DNA of 64,000 nt from positions 62,001-126,000 of the forward strand of contig JADJWZ010000003.1 in assembly GCA_016716125.1 (NCBI GenBank), given 5' to 3'. The notes beneath the pieces are model-generated. The model searched no databases, had not been told where the DNA came from, and worked only from the letters and a program-made list of their open reading frames with translations. This DNA is from Ignavibacteria bacterium. GTDB lineage: Bacteria; Bacteroidota; Ignavibacteria; Tepidaquicellales; Tepidaquicellaceae. Positions 28,282 to 37,860 of the stretch are shown here, piece after piece. A program made the position numbers and the translations under genes. Every line of letters starts with the position of its first letter. The first letter of the stretch is position 1.

Positions 28282-28644
28282 CTACGCGGCAAATAAAGGC
28301 GTATTATCAATATGAATCAGATAATCTGTGATCATATCACCTTTCATATAAAACACGTTAACGAAAGGGAATGTCATTTCCTTTTCATCGTGTCTTGTAT
28401 AAGTAACTTCTCCCTGCCATACAATGCTGTCTCCGTTATCCCAGAGATTTATTATGTTGTGTTTGCCTGACCGGATCATTTTAAAAAAACCATCAACATA
28501 ATTTTTAATGTTTTCTCTTCCTTTTACCGGTTCGTTGTTTGCGTATTTGAATACGCCGTCTTCGGTAATAAATTCACTGAACGTTTTTGCGTCCATTTTG
28601 TCTATTGAGTCCATGACTCTTTGTATCAATTCAGTTCTTGGCAT
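28282..28644 (-). CDS. SnoaL/NTF2-like fold protein
   Basis: A 120-residue cytosolic protein with the cone-shaped NTF2 fold pattern: helix LIQRVMDSIDKMDAKTFSEF, then GVFKYANNEPVKGRENIKNYVDGFF, and strands such as DSIVWQGEVTYTR and FPFVNVFYMKGDMITDYLIHID. Members include SnoaL polyketide cyclases, limonene epoxide hydrolases and many small-molecule binders. No catalytic dyad can be recognised with confidence. It stands alone between the sensor kinase and the carboxylase genes. Confidence 0.8.
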   Translation of the reverse strand: MPRTELIQRVMDSIDKMDAKTFSEFITEDGVFKYANNEPVKGRENIKNYVDGFFKMIRSGKHNIINLWDNGDSIVWQGEVTYTRHDEKEMTFPFVNVFYMKGDMITDYLIHIDNTPLFAA

Positions 28645-28926
28645 TTTATAAATTATTTTAAAAGTACAAATATCCGAAATTGAAAACTTAAATTAAATTC
28701 TATATTTACTGAACTTCATTTTTACAAATGTTAAGAAAATCCCGAAATGAATATGAGATCTCATTTGCTGCTGAAATTTATTTATATATTAGAATATTGT
28801 TATATTTGTTAGTATTATTTGGATTAACTTTAACCGGAATTTTGTAAACTGATAACTTTTACTTCCTTTTTAAATCGATGCACAATTACTAAATTTACAG
28901 GTATTCAATAAAATTTCAAAAACAAA

Positions 28927-30432
28927 TTGTTTAAAAAAATATTAATTGCAAACAGAGGAGAAATTGCTGTAAGGATCCTCTCCACTGCAAAGGAAATGGG
29001 AATAAAAACGGTAGCGGTCTATTCTGATTTTGACAGATACTCACTTTTTACAAAACTTGCTGATGAAACATACAGACTGGGAGAATCCCCCTCCTCAAAA
29101 AGTTATTTACTTGCCGATAAAATAATTGAAATTGCGAAAAAGACCGGAGCGGAAGCAATACACCCCGGTTACGGATTTCTTTCTGAAAGAGGTTTCTTTG
29201 CGAAAATGTGTGAAGATAACGGTATAAAATTTATCGGACCCGGCTACAAATCAATTGAACTGCTCGGCAGTAAAACAGAAGCAAAAGCTCTGGCTCTGAA
29301 AAATGATGTGCCGGTCGTACCGGGCACAGATAAGCCGCTGCAGGATATGAGCAAAATAAAAACAATTGCCTCGGAGATCGGATATCCTGTCCTGATCAAA
29401 GCTTCAGCAGGCGGAGGCGGAAAAGGCATGCGCGTGGTGAATGATGAATCGGAAATTGAAAGCTCTTTGAGAATGGCGCAGAGCGAAGCCAAGTCTTCAT
29501 TTGGTGATGACAGCGTTTTCATTGAAAAGTATATTGTCAATCCCAGACATATAGAATTTCAGATACTTGCAGATGAACACGGTAATGTAATCCATCTCGG
29601 CGAAAGGGAATGCTCAATGCAGAGAAGACATCAGAAGATCATAGAAGAAACTCCTTCGGTAATAATGGATGAAAATCTCCGCAAAGAAATGGGCGAATGC
29701 GCAAAAAGAATTGTTAAAGCCGCAGGTTATACAAATGCCGGAACGGTTGAGTTTATAGTTGATGAAAACAAAAAATTTTATTTCTTAGAAGTTAATACTC
29801 GTCTGCAGGTAGAACATCCTATTACTGAAATTCGTACCGGGCTTGATCTGGTAAGAGAACAGCTCAAAGTTGCATTTGGTGAGAAACTGGCGTTTACACA
29901 GGAAGACATTAGTTTCAAAGGTCATACTATCGAATGCAGGATCTGCGCTGAAGATTCTTATGATAATTTTATGCCGTCCTCAGGAAAGATCACTTATATG
30001 AAAAGGTTTCTTGGAAGCGGAATGAGGGAAGATACAGGAATTGAACAGGATGACGAGATCTCGGTTTATTATGATCCCATGATCTCCAAACTGATCTCGT
30101 ACGGAGCGGACAGGACGATCGCAATTGAAAAAATGAAAAGAGCTTTAAAAGATTATGTGATAGTCGGAATTAAAACAAACATTAATTTTTTACTGAGTCT
30201 TCTGGAATGTAAAGAATTTATTGACGGCAATTATCATACTCAGTTTATAGAAAAGGAATTTAAATCGAGGATCATCAGTCCGGATTTCTCGAATGAAGAA
30301 CTGGATGCAGCAGTCAGTCTTGCAGCGGTTCTATTTAAAGAAAATAAAAATTCAGTAAACGGAAAAATAAAAATGAGCAGTAACGGTATTTCAGGAAACT
30401 GGATCAAAAAAAGGCAGGATACATACAGATGA
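28927..30432 (+). CDS. Biotin carboxylase subunit of an acyl-CoA carboxylase
   Basis: A 501-residue ATP-grasp enzyme that carboxylates the biotin of the downstream carrier protein. Motifs: FKKILIANRGEIAVRI at the N-terminus, HPGYGFLSE, the glycine-rich loop KASAGGGGKGMR, RECSMQRRHQKIIEE and the signature FLEVNTRLQVEHPITE. The start is a TTG at 28927: an in-frame stop lies at 28909 and no ATG or GTG comes between. Beyond the usual biotin carboxylase end, about 50 extra residues continue, as in acetyl/propionyl-CoA carboxylase alpha subunits. The stop overlaps the next start (ATGA). The carboxyltransferase subunit is not adjacent, so the acyl-CoA specificity is open. Confidence 0.93.
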   Translation: MFKKILIANRGEIAVRILSTAKEMGIKTVAVYSDFDRYSLFTKLADETYRLGESPSSKSYLLADKIIEIAKKTGAEAIHPGYGFLSERGFFAKMCEDNGIKFIGPGYKSIELLGSKTEAKALALKNDVPVVPGTDKPLQDMSKIKTIASEIGYPVLIKASAGGGGKGMRVVNDESEIESSLRMAQSEAKSSFGDDSVFIEKYIVNPRHIEFQILADEHGNVIHLGERECSMQRRHQKIIEETPSVIMDENLRKEMGECAKRIVKAAGYTNAGTVEFIVDENKKFYFLEVNTRLQVEHPITEIRTGLDLVREQLKVAFGEKLAFTQEDISFKGHTIECRICAEDSYDNFMPSSGKITYMKRFLGSGMREDTGIEQDDEISVYYDPMISKLISYGADRTIAIEKMKRALKDYVIVGIKTNINFLLSLLECKEFIDGNYHTQFIEKEFKSRIISPDFSNEELDAAVSLAAVLFKENKNSVNGKIKMSSNGISGNWIKKRQDTYR

Positions 30433-30938
30433 AAAATTTTCAATTGAGTTTTCCGGATTCGGAAAAGAAAAGCGAAGTGAGTATATCTTCGGACAGCAAA
30501 GCGGTGATCAACGGAAAAGAAGTAGAGTTCAATTATAAATGGCTGAGTCCGAATGTAATGATCCTGAGGATTGATAATAGAAACTATTATTTTTCTGTAG
30601 CTGAAAACACTGATGATAATTACACGGAAATAAATCTGGATTCAATTCTTTACAAAGTGATCTGCAAAAGCGAACTTGATCTTCTGAAGGAAAAACTGTC
30701 AGGTAATAAATCCGGCGATTCTGTCAAAAATGAAGTAGTCTCACCGATGCCGGGAATAATAAAGAAGCTTAACGTACATGAAGGGCAGCAGATAAAAAAA
30801 GGTGATGTGCTGCTTGTACTCGAAGCAATGAAGATGGAGAATGAAATAAAATCGAAAAAAGATTCAGTAATAAAAAAGATATGCGTTGAGGAAATGAACT
30901 CGGTGGAAAAGAATGAACTTTTGATATTGCTCGGCTGA
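30429..30938 (+). CDS. Biotin carboxyl carrier protein
   Basis: A 169-residue partner of the biotin carboxylase. The last 75 residues are a lipoyl/biotinyl domain (VSPMPGIIKKLNVHEGQQI) with the biotinylated Lys135 in EAMKMEN. The first 90 residues are a beta-rich linker resembling the BT domain of split propionyl-CoA carboxylase alpha chains. It overlaps the upstream gene by 4 bp, so translation is coupled. Together the two subunits equal one fused alpha chain. Confidence 0.93.
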   Translation: MKNFQLSFPDSEKKSEVSISSDSKAVINGKEVEFNYKWLSPNVMILRIDNRNYYFSVAENTDDNYTEINLDSILYKVICKSELDLLKEKLSGNKSGDSVKNEVVSPMPGIIKKLNVHEGQQIKKGDVLLVLEAMKMENEIKSKKDSVIKKICVEEMNSVEKNELLILLG

Positions 30939-30993
30939 CAGTATTTTCAGATTACAGAAATTTAATCAATTAAATCAGGAATTTAATTATTTA

Positions 30994-32001
30994 ATGGGAT
31001 TATTCCTTGCATTTGCGTCACTTGTTGCTGCGGTAGTACCGATGTTTTTTTACCTTATTATTATCTGGTATATGGACAGATATGAAAGAGAGCCTTTCTG
31101 GTTTGTCCTTTTGAATTTTTTCTGGGGAGCGACCGGAGCGATTTTTCTGGCAATAGTCGGAAGTCTGGTATTTCAGATTCCTCTCAATGAACTGATACTC
31201 GCTGTATCAGATGATAACCCTGCAGAATTAATGAATCTTTCCGGCGCTGTAATAACTGCGCCGATTGTCGAAGAATTTACTAAAGGAGTATTTCTTCTGA
31301 TGATTTCATTCAGTAAACGATTTGACGGTGGTGTGGACGGTGCTGTTCTCGGCGGAGCTATCGGACTTGGTTTCGGAATGACGGAAAATTTTATGTACTT
31401 CCTTTTTTACGGGACAACGCCTGTAGCATGGCTAATGATAGTTGTAATAAGGACATTGTTCTCAGCTGTCATGCACTGTCTTGCAACCGCTACCTTTGGA
31501 GCATTTCTCGGATATGCAAAGTTTAAACCGGTTATACTAAAATTTATTTTGATCCCTACCGGATTTTTTCTTGCTGTATTTCTGCACTTCAGCTGGAATC
31601 TTTCCGTGAGTTTTGAGAACACAACTTTATTTGGTTTTCTGTTCCTGATACTCTATCTCTTTGTCACATTTTCAATTTTTCAGATCTCGGTTTACTTTGA
31701 AGGCAAAACAATTCTTAAAGAGCTGCAGGATGAGGCGAATAGAGGTTACATTCCCCCCGAACATTTAAATCATCTCCCGTATGTAATGCGAAGATTCAAA
31801 TACGGATGGTGTCCGGAAGGAGTGGATCAAAAAAATTATGTGAAGACAGCCACTACTCTTGCTCTAAGAAAAAATCAGCATAAAAATGTCAGCGGTGTAA
31901 AAAAGCTGAACTATCAAAAGGATATTGATAACCTCCGGTATCAGATTCAGATGATGTTTTATAATGCCGGAATGCATTTCCATTCGGCAAATAAAATTTG
32001 A
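30994..32001 (+). CDS. PrsW-family intramembrane metalloprotease
   Basis: A 335-residue protein with about eight transmembrane helices. Conserved PrsW motifs are visible in order: VEEFTKG (EExxK), FGMTENFMYF (the E-N-x-x-Y helix), MHCLATATFG, and LHFSWNLS near the end. In Bacillus the family performs site-1 cleavage of an anti-sigma factor; in Bacteroidota-like bacteria the substrate is not established. The hydrophilic tail (about 240-335) is unusually long and basic. It is downstream of the biotin genes with a 55-bp gap, and a functional link is not evident. Confidence 0.9.
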   Translation: MGLFLAFASLVAAVVPMFFYLIIIWYMDRYEREPFWFVLLNFFWGATGAIFLAIVGSLVFQIPLNELILAVSDDNPAELMNLSGAVITAPIVEEFTKGVFLLMISFSKRFDGGVDGAVLGGAIGLGFGMTENFMYFLFYGTTPVAWLMIVVIRTLFSAVMHCLATATFGAFLGYAKFKPVILKFILIPTGFFLAVFLHFSWNLSVSFENTTLFGFLFLILYLFVTFSIFQISVYFEGKTILKELQDEANRGYIPPEHLNHLPYVMRRFKYGWCPEGVDQKNYVKTATTLALRKNQHKNVSGVKKLNYQKDIDNLRYQIQMMFYNAGMHFHSANKI

Positions 32002-32193
32002 ATATGAATTATGATGAATTTTTTTCCGCTCAGTCCGGAAAGTCTTATTATTTCTCAGGATTTTTAAGAAAGGATAAATTTGCTAATATTACTGAACCGT
32101 ATTTCATTCTAACTTCATACATCCTATTTAATTTTCCTGTAAAAAAATATAATTTTCCGTTATCCGGAATTTTTGAACTCACTATTTCTGATC

Positions 32194-33816
32194 ATGTCCC
32201 TTGCAGATAAAGTAGTAAAAAATACCGCCTACTATGTACTTGCTCAGTTATTCGGATTCATATTTCCATTAATATTAACTCCTTTTATTTTATCAAATAT
32301 CGGTGAAGTGCAGTTTGGTCTTTATGCACTTATCCTTGGATTTATCGGATTATTCAATCTTTTTGACCTGAGCATTTCATCTTCTTTCGTTGTATTTATT
32401 TCCAGATATAATGTAAGCAGGGATTTTAAGAATCTAAACGAATATTTCAATACAGGTCTGATTTTTTATATTATCATTTCACTTCTGATAGCGGGAGCCG
32501 CGTACTTTTTTTCTGAATCTCTTCTTTCCTTACTGAATATTCCGGCGGAGTTACAGGAGCTGGCTTTGAATGTTTACAACATAGGTCTGATAATATTTAT
32601 TATTTCAGGTACATTCATGATCTTTACATCTGTCCTGATCAGTATTCAGAAAATGTATATTACCAGTGTGGTTGCTTTGACAGTTGGATTTATTAATCTG
32701 ATACTGACCGTGATAGTGCTTAAAGCCGGTTATGGGCTTACGGGAATAATGTGGGTACAGCTTTTTTCGGTTTCACTTACCAATATTATGTATGTGATAC
32801 TTGCAAAGAAACATCTCAGCGAATTAAAGGTCAATCCTTTCCTTACCCGCATTGCTCCGCTTAAGGAAATGTCTAAGTTCGGCGTACAGATGCAGGTTTC
32901 CAAGCTTGCAACTTTTGCTGCGGAAAAATATGATGAATTTCTTCTTGCTTATTTTTCAGTGCTCAATAACGTTACTTACTTTAATGTGGCAAACAGGATC
33001 ACGCGGATCGGAAGACTTGTTCCTTTTCAGATCATACCTCAGATCGCGCCGATAGCATCTGAACTAAAAGCGAAAAATGATGATCAAAAATTAAAAGAGC
33101 TGTATACCGATTCCGCAAAGTATCTCACACTTACGGCAGTTCCGGTCTTTATCTTTTTATTTGTTTTCTCCGATCTGATAATATATACTTGGCTCGGAGC
33201 GGGATATGAACTTTCTTCGTATATTCTGAAAATATTAGTGATAGGTCAGCTTGTAAACATGTCAATATCAGCTCCCGGAAATTCTGTCATACCAAATACC
33301 GGTGTTCCGAAATTTCAAATGAGAGAAGGCATGATCTTTCTTGGTATAAATTTAGTTGTGAGTTTTTTTCTTATTAAATATTTCGGACTGACAGGCGCAG
33401 CGATTGGTAGTGTTTTTTCCACTATCATCTCTTCACTTTATCTATATTTTGTCTCAGCAAAATTTTTCTCTCTTAAGATAAAAGACATTTTTTCAGAAAA
33501 GCAATTCCGCCCTTTAGCAGCCGGTATTATCAGCGGTATTGCAGCCGGAGCTGTATATTATATTTCATATAAATTTATTTATCAGCCGCAGGGAAGGATA
33601 TCCGGAATTATTTATATAATAATACTTTCCGTTTTCTTTACAACTATTTATTTTCTATTAATAAAGAAAATGAAATTTTTAGACAACAGGGATAAGAAGC
33701 TTATATCAAAAGTTATCATTAAGATGATCCCTGAAAAATATCTCAAGGAAGAAAAGTTAAACCGTAGCAGATACGGAAAATATATTATACAGATCAAAAA
33801 ACTTTCGGAAAATTAA
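32194..33816 (+). CDS. Polysaccharide flippase (Wzx/MATE-like, RfbX family)
   Basis: A membrane protein of 540 residues with about 14 helices of the polysaccharide-biosynthesis/MOP superfamily. The start is placed at the ATG 32194 (MSLADKVVKNTAYYVLAQ); the frame also opens at a TTG 21 bp earlier. Typical segments are LGFIGLFNLFDLSISSSFVVF at helix 2 and PGNSVIPNTGVPKF in the second half. The last roughly 45 residues are soluble and basic. It begins a run of seven closely packed genes and probably exports the lipid-linked glycan they build. No polymerase or ligase is recognised in the cluster. Confidence 0.9.
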   Translation: MSLADKVVKNTAYYVLAQLFGFIFPLILTPFILSNIGEVQFGLYALILGFIGLFNLFDLSISSSFVVFISRYNVSRDFKNLNEYFNTGLIFYIIISLLIAGAAYFFSESLLSLLNIPAELQELALNVYNIGLIIFIISGTFMIFTSVLISIQKMYITSVVALTVGFINLILTVIVLKAGYGLTGIMWVQLFSVSLTNIMYVILAKKHLSELKVNPFLTRIAPLKEMSKFGVQMQVSKLATFAAEKYDEFLLAYFSVLNNVTYFNVANRITRIGRLVPFQIIPQIAPIASELKAKNDDQKLKELYTDSAKYLTLTAVPVFIFLFVFSDLIIYTWLGAGYELSSYILKILVIGQLVNMSISAPGNSVIPNTGVPKFQMREGMIFLGINLVVSFFLIKYFGLTGAAIGSVFSTIISSLYLYFVSAKFFSLKIKDIFSEKQFRPLAAGIISGIAAGAVYYISYKFIYQPQGRISGIIYIIILSVFFTTIYFLLIKKMKFLDNRDKKLISKVIIKMIPEKYLKEEKLNRSRYGKYIIQIKKLSEN

Positions 33817-34884
33817 ATGAAGATTAATTTTATCGTTCCGGAAATTTCAAGAACAGGAGGTATGAGAATTATATTCGAATATGCAAACCGGCTAACATCA
33901 CGCGGACATGACGTTATTCTCTATACACCGATTATTCCGTTTAATAATTATAAAGGATCGGTAAGGAAATATTATCTTAAGTATCAGATAAACTATGCTA
34001 AGAATATTATTATGAACGGGAAAAAGCTTCCGGATAATATATACAGACATAATTTTAAAATTAAATTTCTCTGGCTCTTTAATAATTATACTGTAAGAGA
34101 TGCAGACGCAGTCATAGCAACTTCCTGGACAACCTCTTACATCGTCAATAAACTTAATGCATCTAAAGGAAAAAAATTTTACCTTATTCAGGATTATGAG
34201 AACTGGAATTCCAATGAAACGTATGTGGATAAAAGTTATAGTCTGCAATTAAAAAGAATTACAGTTTCAGAATATCTGAATGATCTGCTGCTCAGGAAAT
34301 TCAACTCCGATTCAGTAACTATATTAAACGGGATTGATTTCGGTATATTTAATAATCCAAATAAAGTATTCAATGAGCCGCCGGTCATACTTTTTACGGA
34401 TCACATTCTGGAAAATAAAAACACTAAAGCGGCAATTGAAACGTCTATTAAGATTCATAAGAAATATCCGGGTGTGAGATTCAGATGTTTCGGACGAAGC
34501 AGGTATCACACTATGCCGGAATATATTGAATTCATTACAGATCCAAGCGAAGAAGAAATCATTCAGCTTTACCGCGGATCAGATATTTTTTTATTTACCA
34601 GTCTTTATGAAGGATTCGGACTTCCTCCCGCGGAAGCAATGGCATGCAAATGCGCTCTTGCCGGTAACAGATCAGGAGCCGTGCCGGAATTTGCAGAACA
34701 TCTCAAGTCAGCTATGTTCGCTTCACCGGAAAATCCTGATGAACTTTTCAGTTGTGTTGATTATCTTCTAAACAACAGATTTGAACTCATGCGGATTTCA
34801 GATGAAGGTTATGAGAAAGTCAGAAACACACTTGACTGGAACAGATCAGTAAACAGATTTGAAGAATTGATCTCCGATAAATAA
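33817..34884 (+). CDS. GT4-family glycosyltransferase
   Basis: A 355-residue GT-B enzyme. N-terminal EISRTGGMRIIFEYANRL is the acceptor-side loop, and YEGFGLPPAEAMACKCALAG contains the EX7E catalytic pair of retaining GT4 enzymes. FLFTSLYEGFG is the donor-binding segment. Cytosolic, membrane-peripheral. It starts directly after the flippase stop. The donor sugar is unknown. Confidence 0.9.
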   Translation: MKINFIVPEISRTGGMRIIFEYANRLTSRGHDVILYTPIIPFNNYKGSVRKYYLKYQINYAKNIIMNGKKLPDNIYRHNFKIKFLWLFNNYTVRDADAVIATSWTTSYIVNKLNASKGKKFYLIQDYENWNSNETYVDKSYSLQLKRITVSEYLNDLLLRKFNSDSVTILNGIDFGIFNNPNKVFNEPPVILFTDHILENKNTKAAIETSIKIHKKYPGVRFRCFGRSRYHTMPEYIEFITDPSEEEIIQLYRGSDIFLFTSLYEGFGLPPAEAMACKCALAGNRSGAVPEFAEHLKSAMFASPENPDELFSCVDYLLNNRFELMRISDEGYEKVRNTLDWNRSVNRFEELISDK

Positions 34885-34890
34885 TATTAA

Positions 34891-35835
34891 ATGACAGTAT
34901 CAATTATAATTGTAAACTATAAAACTCCGGCAGTTCTAAAAGATTGTGTGGAATCGGTATTTCAATTTGAGAAAGAGAATACTTTCGAAATAATTATAGT
35001 TGATAACCATTCAAGGGACGGATCAGAGGAAGTAATAAAAAGGCTTGCGGAAAAACATGAAAATGTTAAGGCGGTGTATCTGAAAAGCAAGATCAGCTTT
35101 TCAGCTGCTAACAATAAGGGATTTGATGAAAGCAAAGGAGAGTTTATATTGATCATGAATCCGGACATAATTTTCACCGAGCCGCTTCTGAAAAAATTAA
35201 CAGATAATTTAATACATTTAGCAAATACAGGAGCTGTCTGTCCCAGGCTAAACGGAACGGACGGAAAATTTCAATACCGTTATTTCCAGAGATATCCTTC
35301 TGTCATTCAGTTTATTCTGTTCTATTCTTTTGCTGCAAAGTTATTTGAAAATTTCGGATATTTAAAAAATAGATATCTTTGTAATTATGAAATAGATCTG
35401 AATTCCGGAAAAGCGGAAAAGACTGATCAGATCCCGTGCGCATTCTATTTTACACGCAAAGATATATTTGAAGAATCCGGTGAAATGAATGAGACATATG
35501 AATTATTTTTTGAAGATGTCGATCTGAGTTACAGGACATCAAAGAAATATGATCTGAAAGTGGATACTTCGATTAGCGTGACACATCTCGGAGGTGAGAG
35601 TTTTAAATCAGGTGATGATCACTGGCTGCACGGAAGATTTATTATGAGTATGATAAAATTTTTTGAAAATAATTACGGAGCAATAAGGACACTGCTTCTA
35701 AAAGTATGCGTGTATGCAAATTCACTGATAGTGATATCCGGTGAATATCTCAAAGGTTTGGCCGGAAAGAAAAACAGTTACAGACTAAAGAAACATAAGT
35801 ATCTGATATCTGAATTCAATAAAAAATTTTTTTGA
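34891..35835 (+). CDS. GT2-family glycosyltransferase
   Basis: A 314-residue GT-A enzyme. Residues 1-10 form the first strand (MTVSIIIVNYKT). DNHSRDGSEE marks the nucleotide site, LIMNPDIIF is the DXD-equivalent (NPD) region, and FFEDVDLSYR is the catalytic-base region with ED. The C-terminal 60 residues carry basic helices. The rhamnosyltransferase-like subfamily is suggested by the NPD/EDVD pattern; sugar specificity is inferred only loosely. It is 6 bp after the previous gene. Confidence 0.9.
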   Translation: MTVSIIIVNYKTPAVLKDCVESVFQFEKENTFEIIIVDNHSRDGSEEVIKRLAEKHENVKAVYLKSKISFSAANNKGFDESKGEFILIMNPDIIFTEPLLKKLTDNLIHLANTGAVCPRLNGTDGKFQYRYFQRYPSVIQFILFYSFAAKLFENFGYLKNRYLCNYEIDLNSGKAEKTDQIPCAFYFTRKDIFEESGEMNETYELFFEDVDLSYRTSKKYDLKVDTSISVTHLGGESFKSGDDHWLHGRFIMSMIKFFENNYGAIRTLLLKVCVYANSLIVISGEYLKGLAGKKNSYRLKKHKYLISEFNKKFF

Positions 35836-35836
35836 A

Positions 35837-36784
35837 ATGATATCCGTGATAATTCCAAACCTTAACGGACAGCATCATCTGAAGACCTGCTTTGATTCTT
35901 TGAGAGCGCAGACATTAAATGATTTTATAATTGTATTGGTTGACAATAACTCTTCAGATGATTCAGTGAAATTTACCGAAGAGAATTATCCTGAGATCAG
36001 GATAATCAGAAATAAAGTTAATAACGGGTTTGCCAAAGCCGTAAATCAGGGAATTCAGTATTCGCTTGATGAAATTAACCCTGACTATATTATACTGCTG
36101 AATAACGATACCGAGTGTGATAAGGATTTTCTGAAAGAAATGATCAACGGATTTAAGAATAAAGATACAGGCAGCGTTGCATGCAAGATGCTTAATTTTA
36201 CGTATAGAAAATTAATTGACGACGCAGGTGATTTTATAAAAATGAAAGGTTCTCCTTATGCGAGAGGATTCGGTGATACAGACATAGGTCAGTACGACAA
36301 TCCGGAATATATATTCGGCGCCTGCGCAGGAGCATCCGCTTACAGAAGCGAAGTGTTCAGTACTGCAGGAAATTTTGACGAAGACTTTTTCGCATACTAT
36401 GAAGATGTTGATTTCAGTTTCAGACTTCAGCTTGCAGGATATAAATGCTTTTATAATCCAAAAGCAATTGTATATCACAAGCGCGGTGCAACTACGAAAT
36501 CACGGGAAGGATTTCAGGTGATGCTTTGTGAAAAAAATCTTATAGCGATCAGACTAAAAAACTATCCCTTGCCAATGCTTCTTACCGGCTTACCGTTCTT
36601 TTGTATTGTGAGAGTAAAGAGATATTTATTATTTTTAATAAATGAATCATTCAGCGTATTCATCTCAGCACTGAAAGGATACATAAAAGGTATTGCGGAA
36701 ATACCTGCGTCACTTCGCAAAAGGAAGTCAGTTCAGAAAACCCGTGTAGTCAGCGGGGAATATTTGAAAAGTATCCTCAGGTAA
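35837..36784 (+). CDS. GT2-family glycosyltransferase
   Basis: A 315-residue GT-A enzyme with strand MISVIIPNLNG, VDNNSSDDS, ILLNNDTECD (metal-binding NND region), and FFAYYEDVDFSFRL. A hydrophobic segment near residues 245-268 (PMLLTGLPFFCIVRV) may anchor it to the membrane. It starts 1 bp after the preceding stop. It is paralogous to the flanking GT2 genes, suggesting serial duplication. Confidence 0.9.
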   Translation: MISVIIPNLNGQHHLKTCFDSLRAQTLNDFIIVLVDNNSSDDSVKFTEENYPEIRIIRNKVNNGFAKAVNQGIQYSLDEINPDYIILLNNDTECDKDFLKEMINGFKNKDTGSVACKMLNFTYRKLIDDAGDFIKMKGSPYARGFGDTDIGQYDNPEYIFGACAGASAYRSEVFSTAGNFDEDFFAYYEDVDFSFRLQLAGYKCFYNPKAIVYHKRGATTKSREGFQVMLCEKNLIAIRLKNYPLPMLLTGLPFFCIVRVKRYLLFLINESFSVFISALKGYIKGIAEIPASLRKRKSVQKTRVVSGEYLKSILR

Positions 36785-36813
36785 AGTTAAAGTATAAAAA
36801 TTTAATACAGTAT

Positions 36814-37860
36814 ATTAAAGCATCTGTTATCATAGTGAATTACAACGGAGTAAAATTTCTTAAAGATTGTTTTGAATCATTGATCAGACAGTCTTTCAGG
36901 GATTTTGAAATTATTTTTGTTGATAATGCTTCGACTGACGGCAGCGTTGAATTTATGAAAGAGAATTTCACATTACCTTTCATTAAAATAGTAACATCTA
37001 AAAGGAATCTCGGATTTGCCGGAGGAAACAATCTTGGTCTTTCGGAGTGCTCGGGCGAATTCATTGTGCTATTAAATAACGATACAACTGTTGATAAATT
37101 CTGGCTTGAAAAACTCATTGACTGCATTGAGCCTTACAGGAACACAGGTATTGCGCAGTCACTTGTATATACTGAAGGTATTCCTTTAAAGTATTATGAA
37201 ATGAACGGGACAATAAATCTTCTTGGTCACAATATCATGCGTGTCTTTGAAATTGGAAAAGACGGTATCGGTGAAATATTTCAGGCAACGGGCTGTTCTC
37301 TTATAATCAGAAAAGAACTTGTAAAAAGTCTTGGTGAATTTTTTCCCGAAGAGTATTTCGCTTATTCCGAAGACACATTTCTTTGCTTCAGTGTGAAATT
37401 CAGAGGATTAAAGATAATGCATACTTCTGAATCAATAGTATATCATAAAGGCGGAGGCGCATCAAAAGACAGAAAGGCGTCACACTTATTTTTTTATCAG
37501 GAAAGAAACCGTCTGCTTAACTTTCTTCTTTTCTTTTCAGGAAGTTTTATTCTGAAGTATATTCCGTATCTTATCTTCAATTTTTTTATGAAATTAATTT
37601 TGTCAGTATTTAAGAAAAAATATTCAGCGGTACAGCTCATAAAAGCGTATTTATGGTTTTTTACAAATTTCAAATGGATAAGGAATAAAAGGTCTGAAGT
37701 AAAGTTAAACAAAAGGGTGAATAGCTCATATGTTATGCGTTATATCAGCGGAAAAATATTTAACGGCGATAATTTTTTTGAAAGACTGATTAATTTTATT
37801 TCAATATCATACTGTAAAATTACAGACATAACGGTTTTGGAAAATAAAAAGACTGCATAG
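36814..37860 (+). CDS. GT2-family glycosyltransferase with a missing canonical start codon
   Basis: The coding frame reads IKASVIIVNYNGVKFL from 36814, exactly where its paralogues begin (MISVII, MTVSII, MVSIII). However, the first codon is ATT, and no in-frame ATG, GTG or TTG lies between the upstream gene end and the GTG at 36835. That GTG would delete the first beta strand (SVII) of the nucleotide-binding fold. The protein is otherwise normal: VDNASTDGSVEF, VLLNNDTTVD, FAYSEDTFLCFSVK and a hydrophobic segment around 235-260. Either ATT is used, the protein is shortened, or a base is wrong. The stop abuts the next start (TAGATG). Confidence 0.8.
   Translation: MKASVIIVNYNGVKFLKDCFESLIRQSFRDFEIIFVDNASTDGSVEFMKENFTLPFIKIVTSKRNLGFAGGNNLGLSECSGEFIVLLNNDTTVDKFWLEKLIDCIEPYRNTGIAQSLVYTEGIPLKYYEMNGTINLLGHNIMRVFEIGKDGIGEIFQATGCSLIIRKELVKSLGEFFPEEYFAYSEDTFLCFSVKFRGLKIMHTSESIVYHKGGGASKDRKASHLFFYQERNRLLNFLLFFSGSFILKYIPYLIFNFFMKLILSVFKKKYSAVQLIKAYLWFFTNFKWIRNKRSEVKLNKRVNSSYVMRYISGKIFNGDNFFERLINFISISYCKITDITVLENKKTA

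Noticed and set aside
31998..32210. 70-codon frame between the PrsW and flippase genes
   Set aside because: It overlaps the flippase start and has no domain-like features; it is consistent with chance in AT-rich spacer.
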